Assembly (NCBI RefSeq): GCF_001054325.1 | Contig: NZ_JVVM01000020.1 | Coordinates: forward strand, 62,001-126,000 | Direction of reading: 5' to 3' | Source of the DNA: Corynebacterium vitaeruminis | Lineage (GTDB): Bacteria > Actinomycetota > Actinomycetes > Mycobacteriales > Mycobacteriaceae | Length of the DNA: 64,000 nt | Part shown: positions 7,434-16,717 of the stretch, in pieces | Layout of the letters: each line of letters opens with the position of its first letter | Numbering within the stretch: the first letter of the stretch is position 1 | Program-made: the position numbers and the translations under genes | Notes under the pieces: generated by a model | What the model was told of the DNA's origin: nothing | Database searches by the model: none | The model's input: only the letters and a program-made list of their open reading frames with translations

Positions 7434-7459
7434 CGTCGAAGCCTAACTGCGCTTCGACG
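7434..7459. terminator. Hairpin between convergent PfkB-kinase and PIN-PhoH genes
   Basis: CGTCGAAGC and GCTTCGACG form a perfect 9-bp stem around an 8-base loop. No long T-run follows on either strand. Its place between two convergent genes suggests a bidirectional terminator. Confidence 0.55.
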
Positions 7460-7504
7460 GCCTACCTTCTTATAAGGCGGCGATGCCTAACTTAGGTGTC
7501 ACCG

Positions 7505-8779
7505 CTAATCCAGCATGCTGGTGACCAGCTCGGCAATTTTCGAGCGCTCCGAGCGCTTCAGCGTGATATGCGCAAAAAGCTCGTTGCCTTTGAGCTTCTC
7601 AATCACTGCCTGCACACCGTCATGGCGGCCGACGCGCAAGTTGTCGCGCTGCGCCACATCATGGGTGAGAATGACCCGCGAATTGCTGCCAAGACGTGAC
7701 AGCACCGTCAGCAGTACATTGCGCTCCAGCGACTGTGCCTCATCGACAATCACGAAGCTGTCATGCAGGCTGCGACCACGGATGTGGGTCAGCGGCAGAA
7801 CCTCCAGCATGTCGCGCGAGGCAATCTCATCCATGACGTTCTCCGAGACCAGCCCCTCCAGCGTGTCGTAAACAGCCTGCGCCCACGGGTTCATCTTTTC
7901 GTCCTCACTACCGGGCAGGTAACCAAGGTTCTGACCACCGACCGCGTAGAGCGGACGAAACACCACGATTCGGCGATGTAGTCCGCGCTCCAGCACCGAC
8001 TCCAGACCCGCGCACAGTGCAAGCGCCGACTTACCCGTGCCGGCTCGGCCGCCGAGGGACACAATCCCCACCGAGTCATCCAACAGCAGGTCGAGCGCAA
8101 CGCGCTGCTCCGCCGACCGTCCCTTCAGCCCGAACGCCTCCGTATCGCCCCGCACAAGCTTGACGACACCCGGGGCGCTCACCCTTGCCAGCGCAGACTG
8201 GCTACCGGCGCTGAGCTGCACGCCGCAGTGCAGCGGCTGCTCCTGAACCTGCTCGAGCTCCAGAAAGCCATTGGCGAAGAGACGATCAATTTGCTCCGGG
8301 TCGACGTCCACTTCCACCATTCCCGAGTACCCAGTCAGTACGACGTCCTGGGCGCGGTAATCGTCGGCAGGCAATCCCACCGCACCAGCCTTAACGCGAA
8401 GCGGAATGTCCTTGGTGACCAGCACGACATCATGGCCATCGTGCTGAAGGTTCAGGGCGCAAGCGAGAATACGGTGATCGTTTTCGGCGGTGCGGAAGCC
8501 AGCGGGGAGGATGGAAGGATCGGAGTGGTTGAGCTCAATATGCATAAGCCCGCCAAGATCATTGGCGGGCACAGGCCGGTCCAGGTGGCCGTAGCGATAG
8601 CGCAACTCTTCGAGGAAACGGAGCGCTTCTCGGGCGAACCACCCCAGCTCTGGGTGGTGGCGTTTGGCCTCCAACTCACTCACCACCACCAGTGGAAGAA
8701 CAACTTGGTGCTCATCGAACTTCTTGGTGGCGTGGGGATCGGACAGCAGGACCGAGGTATCAAGCACGTAGGTACGCAT
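7505..8779 (-). CDS. PIN-domain fused to PhoH ATPase (PhoH2)
   Basis: A 424-residue fusion. The N-terminal PIN nuclease domain (1 to about 140) begins [15 protein letters not shown] with the metal-binding aspartate, plus SELEAKRHH and a later [12 protein letters not shown] acidic site. The PhoH/SF1-like ATPase domain follows with Walker [13 protein letters not shown] (about 243) and a Walker B DEAQ in [13 protein letters not shown]. PhoH2 proteins are ATP-driven RNA unwinding ribonucleases in mycobacteria. The gene is single and convergent with the sugar-kinase gene. It differs from the PIN-less PhoH at 30098-31126, which sits in the ybeY operon. Confidence 0.92.
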   Translation of the reverse strand: MRTYVLDTSVLLSDPHATKKFDEHQVVLPLVVVSELEAKRHHPELGWFAREALRFLEELRYRYGHLDRPVPANDLGGLMHIELNHSDPSILPAGFRTAENDHRILACALNLQHDGHDVVLVTKDIPLRVKAGAVGLPADDYRAQDVVLTGYSGMVEVDVDPEQIDRLFANGFLELEQVQEQPLHCGVQLSAGSQSALARVSAPGVVKLVRGDTEAFGLKGRSAEQRVALDLLLDDSVGIVSLGGRAGTGKSALALCAGLESVLERGLHRRIVVFRPLYAVGGQNLGYLPGSEDEKMNPWAQAVYDTLEGLVSENVMDEIASRDMLEVLPLTHIRGRSLHDSFVIVDEAQSLERNVLLTVLSRLGSNSRVILTHDVAQRDNLRVGRHDGVQAVIEKLKGNELFAHITLKRSERSKIAELVTSMLD

Positions 8780-8898
8780 GACTTCAGGCTAAAAGTCAGA
8801 GGTAGAAATTACGTGGTTGTGAGATGAATGCTTGGTTATCAGCTGAACCACAGTTGGTTACAGGCTCTAATCCTCAAGTTGAACCCTAAGGAAGTTGT

Positions 8899-8945
8899 CC
8901 CCCCCCCGGCGCTGCCGACCGCTGCTCCCCTCCCCTCCCAAGCCC
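8899..8945 (-). other. Poly-G run and G-quadruplex motif downstream of the ABC permease gene
   Basis: On the minus strand there is a run of nine G (8899-8907) and, at 8927-8945, four G-runs in 19 bases (GGG-CTT-GGG-A-GGGG-A-GGGG). They lie 41 to 87 bases beyond the permease stop codon, so they would fall in the 3' end of that transcript. Four close G-runs meet the usual G-quadruplex pattern. No ordinary terminator was found here. Confidence 0.6.
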
Positions 8946-8985
8946 AAGCTTCCAATACCAGCCCTAACACCGGCCTAAAGCACGA

Positions 8986-10422
8986 CTAGTCATTCAAGCG
9001 AATCTGGCGTCCCAGCAGCTTGCGGCGCAGTGGATCGACAGCCAAGGTCACAGCGCCAACTGCCAAAACTCCCAAGACGTACGCCAGCGCAACAACGAGT
9101 GAGCGTTGACCAAAAGTGATTTCGTTCGCGACCGGACCGAACATGAACGCCCCCAACAGCGCACCCATGGCAAAGCCGAAGATGCTGGTCACAAGCATGG
9201 GGAAGAACGTCTGCTTAAAAGTGACCGTGCGGTGGAAGGTGATTGGCGTACCGATGAAATCCAGCGCCTTTGTCAGCGATGCTTCTTCATAGACAGCTGA
9301 GGCCTGAGTCAGCACAGTCGATACCAGCAGCAGAATGAAGCCGATTACGAAGGTAATAGTCACACCTGTTGCAATATCATGCGCGAGTGTGGCGTCTGCG
9401 ACTTCTTCAATCTTGTCTTCGCTAGGCACCATCATTGTGAACCCGAGCAGCAGTGATAAGAACGTCATGGAACTTCCTCGACGCCACGATTCCTTAGCGT
9501 TAGTGGCTACTCGTCGCATGGCCACAAAGTCGCTCGAAGTACCGAAGAAGCTGCCGATACCAGCCACCAGCTGAATAAAGAAAGGCGCTACCAGACCAAC
9601 TGCCCAGACCATCAGGTACATCATCGCCGCGACACCAATGATGGTCGAGAGGGTTCCACCCGCGATATTGGAGTTGCCAACCACATACAGCACACCCGCA
9701 CCGATAACAACGGCCACAATCATGCGCCATGCCTTCATCGACTTGGGCACTTCCTTGCGGGTAACACCAAGCGGCGAAATCATCACCCTTCGCATACCAA
9801 CCACAGCAGCAAAGAGCGCGAGGAGCACCACGGCAACCCAGACCAGCGGGTAGCCCCACCAGGGCAGCAACATGTCCCAGGTATCCAGATAATCATTGTC
9901 GAACTTGATTATCGCCCAGAATGGCGCGGTGGCAATTGACAAGAACGTGCCCACCACAAGCCCAACAGCCGCCAATACGAGGGTTTCGATAATCACCATG
10001 CGCGTAACTGCCCCGTTGGAGAGACCAATCAAGCGCAGAGTTGCCAACCGCTGCTCCCGCCCTGCAGCGCCAAGCACCGCCGACTGTGCCACGAGCGAAA
10101 CCATTGCCGGGATTACAAAAACGCAGGCCACCAGTGCCAGCTGCAGGTACAGCTCGCCCTGACCTTGATTCATGTAATCCTCGGGTGTGGGGTTTGGCGG
10201 CAACGGTGGCTCAGCCTGCATACGGCGGTAAAACATCGCCGTGCCACCGACGACGACCAACGCCAACCAGGTACTCACGGTCATAGCCGCCACGGACAGT
10301 GCAGATAACCAGCCGTTTCCCGAATGCGATTCGCGCCCGGCGCGCTGCAGCCGCGTGCTCAAGTCCGCTAGTGCACTGGTAGGAATTCTCTGAGGTTTCG
10401 TTGCTTCAGTTACAGGGCTCAC
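8986..10422 (-). CDS. FtsX-type ABC transporter permease
   Basis: A 478-residue multi-spanning membrane protein. Starting at GTG 10422, which overlaps the ATPase stop as GTGA with a GGAGG ribosome-binding site upstream, it has a short cytoplasmic N-terminus, a first membrane helix, and two FtsX-like blocks (the first contains GREQRLATLRLIGLSNGAV, the typical coupling helix). This arrangement resembles actinobacterial permeases paired with LolD-type ATPases in efflux or antimicrobial-peptide resistance systems. Substrate is unknown. The divergent two-component system at 11211-12766 probably controls it. Confidence 0.85.
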   Translation of the reverse strand: MSPVTEATKPQRIPTSALADLSTRLQRAGRESHSGNGWLSALSVAAMTVSTWLALVVVGGTAMFYRRMQAEPPLPPNPTPEDYMNQGQGELYLQLALVACVFVIPAMVSLVAQSAVLGAAGREQRLATLRLIGLSNGAVTRMVIIETLVLAAVGLVVGTFLSIATAPFWAIIKFDNDYLDTWDMLLPWWGYPLVWVAVVLLALFAAVVGMRRVMISPLGVTRKEVPKSMKAWRMIVAVVIGAGVLYVVGNSNIAGGTLSTIIGVAAMMYLMVWAVGLVAPFFIQLVAGIGSFFGTSSDFVAMRRVATNAKESWRRGSSMTFLSLLLGFTMMVPSEDKIEEVADATLAHDIATGVTITFVIGFILLLVSTVLTQASAVYEEASLTKALDFIGTPITFHRTVTFKQTFFPMLVTSIFGFAMGALLGAFMFGPVANEITFGQRSLVVALAYVLGVLAVGAVTLAVDPLRRKLLGRQIRLND

Positions 10423-11144
10423 TTTGCAACCTCCGATCCTGCCAGCATGCGGTCGTCGTGAATCAGGCCATCGCGGATTTCCACACGCCGACGGCACCAG
10501 TCCGCCACCTTCACATCGTGAGTGACCATCACCAATGTCGTTCCAGTCTGCTCCACCAACGCGGTGAGCTGCTGCATGACCTCATGGCCTGTGGACTGGT
10601 CCAGTGCGCCAGTCGGCTCATCGGCGAAGATGACACCTGGCTCACCGGCCATCGCGCGGGCAATAGCCACACGTTGCGCTTGACCGCCGGACATCTGTCC
10701 TGGGCGGCGGCGCGTGAGGTCTTGTAGCCCCAAGCGGCTGAGGACATCGTCGGCAAGCGCCAGCGACTTCGAGCGCTTCTTACCCTGCAGAATCATTGGC
10801 AGAGCGACGTTTTCCCGTGCCGTCAGCTCGGGCAGGAGCTGGCCATCCTGGAAAACGAAGCCGAAGTCGTGTAGGCGGAGGGCGGAGCGGTCGGCGTCGG
10901 AAAGCGAATTGATCTTGGTGTCACCGAAGATGACGTCGCCGTCGTCCGGCAGCAACACGCCGGACATGCAGTGCAGCAGCGTGGACTTACCAGAGCCGGA
11001 CGGTCCCATGACTGCAACGGTTTCGCCGGGCTCAATATTCAGCGAAATACCGGTGAGAACGGGGGCGGAATTGTAGGACTTAGTGATGTCACGGATACAA
11101 AGTCGTGCGTTTCTTGGGCTGTTGTTCTCTGTCATGGCACTCAT
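10419..11144 (-). CDS. ABC transporter ATP-binding protein (LolD/MacB type)
   Basis: A 241-residue ATPase with Walker A GPSGSGKST (about 47-55), Q-loop FVFQDGQLLPELTARENV, signature MSGGQAQRVAIARA, Walker B GVIFADEPTGALD and the switch histidine MVTHD. The sequence type matches ATPases that power FtsX-like permeases. It is translationally coupled to the permease gene (4-base overlap) and divergent from the histidine kinase gene with only 66 bases between them, so the promoters must overlap or abut. Start may be ATG 11144 or ATG 11135. Confidence 0.92.
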   Translation of the reverse strand: MSAMTENNSPRNARLCIRDITKSYNSAPVLTGISLNIEPGETVAVMGPSGSGKSTLLHCMSGVLLPDDGDVIFGDTKINSLSDADRSALRLHDFGFVFQDGQLLPELTARENVALPMILQGKKRSKSLALADDVLSRLGLQDLTRRRPGQMSGGQAQRVAIARAMAGEPGVIFADEPTGALDQSTGHEVMQQLTALVEQTGTTLVMVTHDVKVADWCRRRVEIRDGLIHDDRMLAGSEVAK

Positions 11145-11210
11145 TTCACTCGCACGGAGACGATTTCAACACCGTGCCCACTTTCCTTTTGCGGTAGTGC
11201 TAGGTCTACC

Positions 11211-12053
11211 ATGCCGGAAAATAATTCCTCCGCGCACAGAGCTTTCGTACCATGGGAAACTATGGAGCTGAAGGATTATTTCCGCAAATATGTCGGCGCG
11301 AACCGCCGCGAAAAGGCGCATAAACGCAGCTACGAGGAATCCGCCGCCGCTCGCATCGCCGAACTTACCGCTTCACGACGAACAATTGCCGAAGCCTTCG
11401 AGATTGAACGTCGCCGCATTGAAAACGACCTCCATGACGGAGCTCAGCAATACATTGTTGCGGCTTCAATGAAGTTGGGGCTTGCGGAGTTAGAGGCCTC
11501 CAATACGGACAATGAGGAACTAATGCAGCTCCTGGCGGAAACTCGCGGCCATTTGGAGGATGGCCTGCGGGCCTTGCGGCGAACAGTCCATGGCATCCAT
11601 CCGCAGGTATTGCGCGATCGCGGACTGCAAGCGGCTGTTGAGGAAATTGCTGAAGGATATGGCCCTCACGTGGTTGTGCACACTCCCTATCCCCTGCCGG
11701 AACTGGAGGAAAGTGTGCTTGCCGCGGCATATTTTTTCTGTGCAGAAGTGCTGACTAATGCAGCAAAATATGCGCCGAATGCTCCTGTTTCTGTGCTGCT
11801 CACCTCAGATCAGACACTTAATATTTCAATTACCGACCAAGGCCCTGGCGGGGCAAAATTGGGGCGCGGATTGCGGGGCATGAAAGAGCGCCTGGCCACT
11901 TTTGACGGTGCGATGACCATGCACTCTCCCGAAGGCGGGCCAACGCAGGTAATAGCCAGAATTCCCTTGATGTTGAACCGCTGGGAATCGGGCATTGGAG
12001 AAATAGAAGGCATGGATATGGAAAGCGTGGAGAAGAAAGGTGCAGCGAAATAA
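11211..12053 (+). CDS. Soluble NarL-type sensor histidine kinase
   Basis: A 280-residue kinase from ATG 11211. A longer frame upstream overlaps the divergent ATPase gene and is not credible. It has no transmembrane or extracellular sensor region. Residues 40-75 form a helix leading to the HisKA_3 phosphorylation site IENDLHDGAQQ (His75), followed by the ATP-binding N-box LTNAAKYAPN and G-box GRGLRGMKERL. It would phosphorylate the response regulator encoded immediately downstream with a 1-base overlap. Lack of a sensor domain suggests input through the divergent FtsX transporter or a cytoplasmic signal, as in other transporter-linked systems. Confidence 0.88.
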   Translation: MPENNSSAHRAFVPWETMELKDYFRKYVGANRREKAHKRSYEESAAARIAELTASRRTIAEAFEIERRRIENDLHDGAQQYIVAASMKLGLAELEASNTDNEELMQLLAETRGHLEDGLRALRRTVHGIHPQVLRDRGLQAAVEEIAEGYGPHVVVHTPYPLPELEESVLAAAYFFCAEVLTNAAKYAPNAPVSVLLTSDQTLNISITDQGPGGAKLGRGLRGMKERLATFDGAMTMHSPEGGPTQVIARIPLMLNRWESGIGEIEGMDMESVEKKGAAK

Positions 12054-12766
12054 TGAAAATTGTCATTGCGGATGACTCGGCACTCCTGCGGGAAGGAGTC
12101 GCGGGGCTCGTCGAAAAGCGCGGACATGAAGTGATTGCGATGGTCGACACTGCCCACGGCCTGGTGGCGGACATCGATGACCGTTTTGATGACACGGGAG
12201 AGCTGCCAGATCTGGTGATTACCGATGTGCGCATGCCACCGAAGATGAGTGACGACGGCCTGCGGGCCGCGGTGGAACTCCGCGAGCGTTATCCGCAGCT
12301 GAATGTGATGGTGTTGTCGCAGTATGTGGCGCCGGCGTATGCGCGTGAGTTGTTCTCGCCGGGAGGTGCTGGGGTTGGTACTGGGGTCGGTTCGAGTGGC
12401 AACAGCTCGAGTGGCGGGACCGGGTACTTGCTCAAAGACCGCGTTGGCCAAGTGCTGGACTTCTTGGGTTCGCTCGAAGTCGTCGCCGGTGGTGGCGTGG
12501 TGATTGACCCTGATGTGGCGACGGCATTGATGCAGTCCGGCAAATCGGGGCTTGCCAGTTTGACGGCCCGCGAACGCGAAGTGCTGGAGCTGATGGCACG
12601 TGGCAAGTCCAATAAGCAGATTGCCGATGACCTCGTGTTGTCCGGGGCGGCAGTGGCGAAACACGTGTCCAACATCTTTATGAAGCTGCACCTGGAGCCC
12701 GGCGAGGAAAACCGCCGTGTGCGGGCAATTTTGGAATTTCTCACGGCGACGTCGGGGCAGATTTAG
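12053..12766 (+). CDS. LuxR/NarL-type response regulator
   Basis: A 237-residue regulator with a receiver domain (acidic pair DD at 7-8, phospho-acceptor Asp58 in VITDVRMPP, conserved Lys in YLLKD) and a C-terminal LuxR-type HTH (LTAREREVLELMARGKSNKQ). An unusual Gly/Ser-rich insert (about 102-123, with SPGGAGVGTGVGSSGNSSSG) sits inside the receiver, just before the beta-5 strand. Start overlaps the kinase stop (TAATG). It probably controls the divergent ABC transporter operon and its own promoter. Confidence 0.9.
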   Translation: MKIVIADDSALLREGVAGLVEKRGHEVIAMVDTAHGLVADIDDRFDDTGELPDLVITDVRMPPKMSDDGLRAAVELRERYPQLNVMVLSQYVAPAYARELFSPGGAGVGTGVGSSGNSSSGGTGYLLKDRVGQVLDFLGSLEVVAGGGVVIDPDVATALMQSGKSGLASLTAREREVLELMARGKSNKQIADDLVLSGAAVAKHVSNIFMKLHLEPGEENRRVRAILEFLTATSGQI

Positions 12767-12861
12767 CGACTTCGGGTCAAGATAGAATCGCCTTAGGTAA
12801 AGGCCCAGGAAAAGGCTTGGGTAAGGCCCTAGAAAAAGCCCGGCGTAAACAGGATAAGAAC

Positions 12862-13446
12862 GTGTTTGATCAAGAAGACTTTTACATCTCCAGCGACCTC
12901 CACCTTGGCCACCAGTTAGTCTCTGAGCTCCGCGGTTTCGCGACCACCACCGAGCATGACGATGCCATTCTCCGCCAGCTCTGGGATCTGCCATCGGGCT
13001 CGACCTTCATCTGCCTTGGCGATATTTCAGTCCACGAAGACGCCTACGCGCTGGAGAAACTGACCGAGGTCAAAGCTGCCCGCGACCTCACTTTGATTCT
13101 GACTCCGGGCAACCACGACCAAGTCCACCCCAAGTTTCAGCCGGCGGTGCAGATGGAATGGATGAGCCGCTACCAGGAAGTTTTCGACCTCATCAGCCTG
13201 AATCTGCAAATCAGGCGCAAGAAGGAGGCCTACCTGTTCAATCACTACCCCGCGCTGATGAATCGCACCGCTTCCAAGAATGCCGTCCGTTGGGCTCCAC
13301 ATGCGAATCGCTGGACTGGCATCATCCACGGCCACACCCATTCACCCGTAGCGCTCATGCCGGGCCACGTCAATGTCGCACCCGAGGCCCACGACCTGCG
13401 CATTATCCACAGCTCGAAGCTCTGGGATCTGCTGGATCAGGTCTAA
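12862..13446 (+). CDS. Calcineurin-like metallophosphoesterase
   Basis: A protein of 194 residues from GTG 12862 (AGGA 7 bases upstream); a TTG at 12817 with an AGGAAAAGG box would add 15. The metal-binding signature of the family is complete: SDLHLGH near the N-terminus, CLGDISV, TPGNHD, and IIHGHTHSP. It belongs to the small single-domain phosphoesterases that often act on nucleotides or phosphodiesters; the substrate cannot be read from sequence. The gene stands alone between the two-component system and a short hypothetical gene. Confidence 0.85.
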   Translation: MFDQEDFYISSDLHLGHQLVSELRGFATTTEHDDAILRQLWDLPSGSTFICLGDISVHEDAYALEKLTEVKAARDLTLILTPGNHDQVHPKFQPAVQMEWMSRYQEVFDLISLNLQIRRKKEAYLFNHYPALMNRTASKNAVRWAPHANRWTGIIHGHTHSPVALMPGHVNVAPEAHDLRIIHSSKLWDLLDQV

Positions 13447-13495
13447 GCTTTACGACGGTCATTGCGCCCGTCCCCACTAACTTCTAGGTGTAGTC

Positions 13496-13915
13496 ATGTC
13501 TATGAAAATCACTGTCTGCGTCGTTTACCCGCGCTACCCCGATAACACTGAACCTCTAGGCGGCTTTGTCGAATCCGAAGAAACCGCCCTCGAAATCGAC
13601 AACTGGTGGCGCGCGCAACCCGGCGGAATGATGGGCACCTGGGAAGATTTTGAGATCGAAGTCGAGAGCCGCGACCAGCTCCTCTACGGAGTTTTTAGCG
13701 GCACCCCTACTCTTGAAATCACCGATAGCGACTTTTGGGACCCTATCTGTCATGGGGTGTACACCGACCGAGAAGAAGCTGAGAGGGCAACTAGGCCGAA
13801 GACGATGTGGGAAGCAAACAACTGTCCACGGAAGTATGTGCTTCCCTTCCGCCTGGGCTGGAAGTTTGACCGGTACTTCCCTGACGGGAAGCCCTGGCCG
13901 CCGGACCAGCTGTAA
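13496..13915 (+). CDS. Hypothetical soluble protein
   Basis: A 139-residue protein starting MSMKITVCVVYPRYPDNTEP. It is rich in aromatic residues and acidic segments (WWRAQPGGMMGTWEDFEIEVE, TDSDFWDPICHGVYTDREEAE), has no membrane segment and no motif I recognise. Codon use and G+C fall slightly below the neighbouring genes. It precedes a 600-base repeat-rich non-coding stretch, so it may be a recent or accessory gene. No function is proposed. Confidence 0.55.
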   Translation: MSMKITVCVVYPRYPDNTEPLGGFVESEETALEIDNWWRAQPGGMMGTWEDFEIEVESRDQLLYGVFSGTPTLEITDSDFWDPICHGVYTDREEAERATRPKTMWEANNCPRKYVLPFRLGWKFDRYFPDGKPWPPDQL

Positions 13916-13965
13916 CGTGTTCTAGCGCTGACCCGGGTGTGGTCGATTTTCGAAACTCGGCGCAT

Positions 13966-14380
13966 ATGGCCAAGTTCCTCCCCCACTTATGGCTCAAAAG
14001 TGACCTGTGGCGCAAATGTGTACATATGGTCGCGTATACGGACCCAAACGTTACTGTCGAGCCATACGTGGCGTGCTGCCGCGATGCCGTGATGGCTCCT
14101 CTTCACTTGTCATTGCGCTATTGGGATTCTAGAACCCCCGCATAAGTGGCAAGTAAGTGGCAAGCTTTCGGCTCCAGCGCTCTGGCCCAAGACTCCAGCG
14201 ACTTGTGGCCAAGGTATTCACCTATCGATGCGCTGGAGCGTGGCCATAAGTGAATACCTCATCGACATGTGAGAGACCCGGCCAATACCGTGCGCATAAG
14301 TGCCGAAAAACCATCGACAAGACCCCGACACCATCGACAAGACCCCGAAACTTGGCCATAAGTGGTGGAATAGAAAATAG
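13966..14380. repeat. Cluster of GCCATAAGTG-type repeats with a tandem and an inverted repeat
   Basis: The core CATAAGTG, often within TGGCCATAAGTG, occurs at 13984-13993 (reverse), 14141-14148, 14243-14252, 14295-14302 and 14355-14364, with a diverged copy next to the second. A 10-bp inverted repeat (AGGTATTCAC 14212-14221, GTGAATACCT 14250-14259) brackets one copy. A 21-base unit beginning ACCATCGACAAGACCCC is repeated in tandem near 14310-14350. The whole stretch 13916-14498 has no convincing gene; the open minus-strand frame inside it mostly translates the repeats. Confidence 0.65.
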
Positions 14381-14498
14381 ACCGCTCACTCTCACGGCCC
14401 AACCCTCAATAACCAGCTGGGGCGCGTCGGGGAAAGACACGAATTTTGTCCTTTGGCCCGAATATTTAATGATTTTTTAGTCGATTAACACTGCGAAT

Positions 14499-14534
14499 AA
14501 AAAAACCAGGCCAGAGAAAAACTCTCTGACCTGG
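14499..14534 (-). terminator. Intrinsic terminator of tRNA-Asn
   Basis: On the minus strand a 12-bp stem (CCAGGTCAGAGA / TCTCTGGCCTGG, one G-U pair) is followed by seven T. It begins just after the tRNA 3' end. Confidence 0.85.
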
Positions 14535-14539
14535 CGTAA

Positions 14540-14614
14540 TGGCTCCTCCAGCTGGACTCGAACCAGCAACCCTTCGATTAACAGTCGAATGCTCTGCCAT
14601 TGAGCTATGGAGGA
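14540..14614 (-). tRNA. tRNA-Asn (GTT)
   Basis: The minus strand folds as a standard cloverleaf: acceptor TCCTCCA pairing TGGAGGA, D-arm AGCTCAATGGCAGAGC, anticodon arm ATTCGACTGTTAATCGAA with anticodon GTT, T-arm GCTGG TTCGAGT CCAGC, discriminator G, and an encoded CCA end. It stands alone and is followed by a strong intrinsic terminator. Confidence 0.97.
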
Positions 14615-14896
14615 ATATCCACCGCACAGAACCAGCTAAACCAAACTTTGGCCGCGCCGTTCCTTGCGACGGATAGATACTTTACCCAGACCCCTTGAAA
14701 CTCACAAATCGCCAGGTCAAAGGTTAATTTAAGCATCTTATACCCATCGGCCATGACATCGTTGTGAGTTCTTGGAGCCATGCAATCTGCGCAACCCATG
14801 CAGCCTCAAGCAACCCACATTTGACACCGCCGTACCGCCGTACTGAAAACGCTTTCCATCATGCACTTCCCGCACAGCATTCTTACGATGGGGCAT

Positions 14897-16072
14897 ATGT
14901 CTGAACAAACCAACGGAACAAACAAAACCGAACAACCCGAAAACACCGAGCAAACCGCACGCGTTGTTCGCGGCGTTATCGCACGCGAAAAAGGCGCACC
15001 GGTAGAACTTACTGATATCCACATCCCGACCCCGGGCCCGAACGATGTCATTGTCGACATCCAGGCCTGCGGCGTGTGCCATACAGACCTGGCTTACCGA
15101 GACGGCGACATCACCGACGAGTACCCGTTCTTCCTCGGCCACGAGGCAGCAGGCGTGGTCTCCGAGGTTGGCGAAGAGGTCACGCATATTGCCGTCGGCG
15201 ATTTCGTCGTCCTCAATTGGCGCGCTGTCTGTGGCGAGTGCCGTGCCTGTAAGCGTGGTGAGCCACAGTACTGCTTTAGCACTTTCAACGCCTCCAAGCC
15301 CATGACGCTTGCCGACGGCACCGTCCTCACCCCAGCACTTGGAATCGGCGCTTTTGCGGATGCCACCCTCGTCCACGAGGGCCAGTGCACCAAGGTGGAT
15401 TCGGCAGCCGACCCGGCCGTTGCGGGCCTGCTTGGCTGCGGCGTCATGGCCGGCATCGGTGCGGCCATCAACACCGGCGAGGTCAAGCGCGGTGAATCAG
15501 TAGCCGTCATCGGCTGCGGTGGCGTTGGTACCGCCGCTATCGCCGGCGCCAAGCTGGCTGGCGCTAGCACGATTATTGCCATCGATATCTCGGACGAGAA
15601 GCTCGACACCGCCCGCGAGTTCGGCGCGACCGAGACCATTAACTCTGCGGAGCTGGCTAAGAGCGATAAGGGCACCGGGGAAGAGGATCCCGTCGTTAAG
15701 CGAGTGCGTGAGCTGACCGACGGTTTCGGTGCTGACGTCGTGATTGATGCGGTCGGCCGTCCGGAAACCTACAAGCAGGCGTTCTACGCCCGTGACCTGG
15801 CTGGACGTGTTGTTCTGGTCGGTGTTCCGGCGCCGACGATGGAGCTGGACATCCCGCTGGCGGATGTGTTTAGCCGCGGTGGTGCGCTGAAGTCGTCCTG
15901 GTACGGCGACTGCCTGCCGGAGCGCGACTTCCCGATGCTGGTAGATCTGTCGTTGCAGAACCGCCTGCCATTGGAGGGCTTCGTGACGGAGCGCATTAGC
16001 ATTGAGGATGTTGATGAGGCCTTCGAAACTATGAAGGCCGGTAAGGTACTGCGATCGGTGGTGACGCTGTGA
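14897..16072 (+). CDS. mscR: S-(hydroxymethyl)mycothiol dehydrogenase / class III-like alcohol dehydrogenase
   Basis: A 391-residue zinc alcohol dehydrogenase. The catalytic zinc ligands appear in CGVCHTD (Cys58) and GHEAAG (His82), the structural zinc site in [15 protein letters not shown], and the NAD-binding Rossmann loop in [12 protein letters not shown]. The combination, with the metallo-beta-lactamase-fold gene directly downstream, matches mycothiol-dependent formaldehyde dehydrogenase (Rv2259-Rv2260 order in M. tuberculosis), which oxidises the formaldehyde-mycothiol adduct and can reduce S-nitrosomycothiol. The N-terminal 20 residues ([14 protein letters not shown]) look like a disordered extension. 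An ATG at 14888 is an alternative start. Its stop overlaps the next gene by 4 bases. Confidence 0.85.
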   Translation: MSEQTNGTNKTEQPENTEQTARVVRGVIAREKGAPVELTDIHIPTPGPNDVIVDIQACGVCHTDLAYRDGDITDEYPFFLGHEAAGVVSEVGEEVTHIAVGDFVVLNWRAVCGECRACKRGEPQYCFSTFNASKPMTLADGTVLTPALGIGAFADATLVHEGQCTKVDSAADPAVAGLLGCGVMAGIGAAINTGEVKRGESVAVIGCGGVGTAAIAGAKLAGASTIIAIDISDEKLDTAREFGATETINSAELAKSDKGTGEEDPVVKRVRELTDGFGADVVIDAVGRPETYKQAFYARDLAGRVVLVGVPAPTMELDIPLADVFSRGGALKSSWYGDCLPERDFPMLVDLSLQNRLPLEGFVTERISIEDVDEAFETMKAGKVLRSVVTL

Positions 16073-16701
16073 ACAAGGATTTGAGGGTCGACCACGTTCT
16101 CACGTCGGGCACCTTCTCGCTCGATGGTGGTACGTGGGACGTCGATAACAACGTATGGGTGCTCGGCGATGACCGTGAGGTCATTGTCATCGATGCGGCG
16201 CATGAGGCACAGCCGATTATTGATGCGGTGGATGGTCGCAAGGTAAAGGCCATCGTGTGCACCCACGCACACAACGACCACATCACTGTGGCACCTGAGC
16301 TGCAGGAAAAGCTCGACGCTCCCCTGCTGGTCCACCCGGGCGACCAGATGCTTTGGGAGCAGTCCTGGCCGAACCTGGCGCACGAGGACCTCGCACACGG
16401 TCAGCGCCTGGAGATTGCAGGCACGGAGGTTGTCATTATTAATACTCCAGGCCACTCCCCTGGTTCGTGCTGCCTGTATGTGCCGGAGGCCGCGGAGCTG
16501 TTCTCGGGTGACACGCTGTTTTCCGGCGGTCCTGGAGCGACCGGTCGGTCCTACTCGGATTTCGACACGATCATTAACTCCATCCGCGATAACCTGCTGA
16601 CTCTGCCTGCGGAAACGACTGTCCGCACGGGTCATGGCGACCACACGACGATTGGGCGCGAGGCTCCGCACTTGGAAGAGTGGATTCGCCACGGCTACTA
16701 G
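16069..16701 (+). CDS. Metallo-beta-lactamase-fold hydrolase partner of mscR
   Basis: A 210-residue MBL-fold protein with the zinc motif THAHNDH (about 64-70), HSPGS with the next ligand histidine, FSGDTLF and a final GHGDHT. The start overlaps the mscR stop, so the two are co-translated. In glyoxalase-II-like members the fold hydrolyses thioesters; here the natural reaction would be hydrolysis of the formyl- or acyl-mycothiol product. That step is inferred from the fixed pairing with mscR in the Mycobacteriales rather than from a diagnostic residue. Confidence 0.82.
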   Translation: MNKDLRVDHVLTSGTFSLDGGTWDVDNNVWVLGDDREVIVIDAAHEAQPIIDAVDGRKVKAIVCTHAHNDHITVAPELQEKLDAPLLVHPGDQMLWEQSWPNLAHEDLAHGQRLEIAGTEVVIINTPGHSPGSCCLYVPEAAELFSGDTLFSGGPGATGRSYSDFDTIINSIRDNLLTLPAETTVRTGHGDHTTIGREAPHLEEWIRHGY

Positions 16702-16717
16702 CTGTTACTGCTAGCCT

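Noticed and set aside
8828..8989. A 53-codon plus-strand frame crossing the nine-C tract
   Set aside because: Pro/Ala-rich low-complexity product, ends against the permease stop, no ribosome-binding site; kept only as a remote alternative in the G-tract finding.
10971..11210. Upstream extension of the histidine kinase
   Set aside because: It would overlap the divergent ATPase gene; the frame from ATG 11211 contains all kinase motifs.
14222..14440. A 72-codon minus-strand frame with PLMAKFRGL and HLCARYWPG
   Set aside because: It lies wholly in the CATAAGTG repeat region and its residues mirror the repeat words; no ribosome-binding site.
14738..15376. Long minus-strand frame opposite mscR
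   Set aside because: Antisense shadow of a well-supported coding frame.
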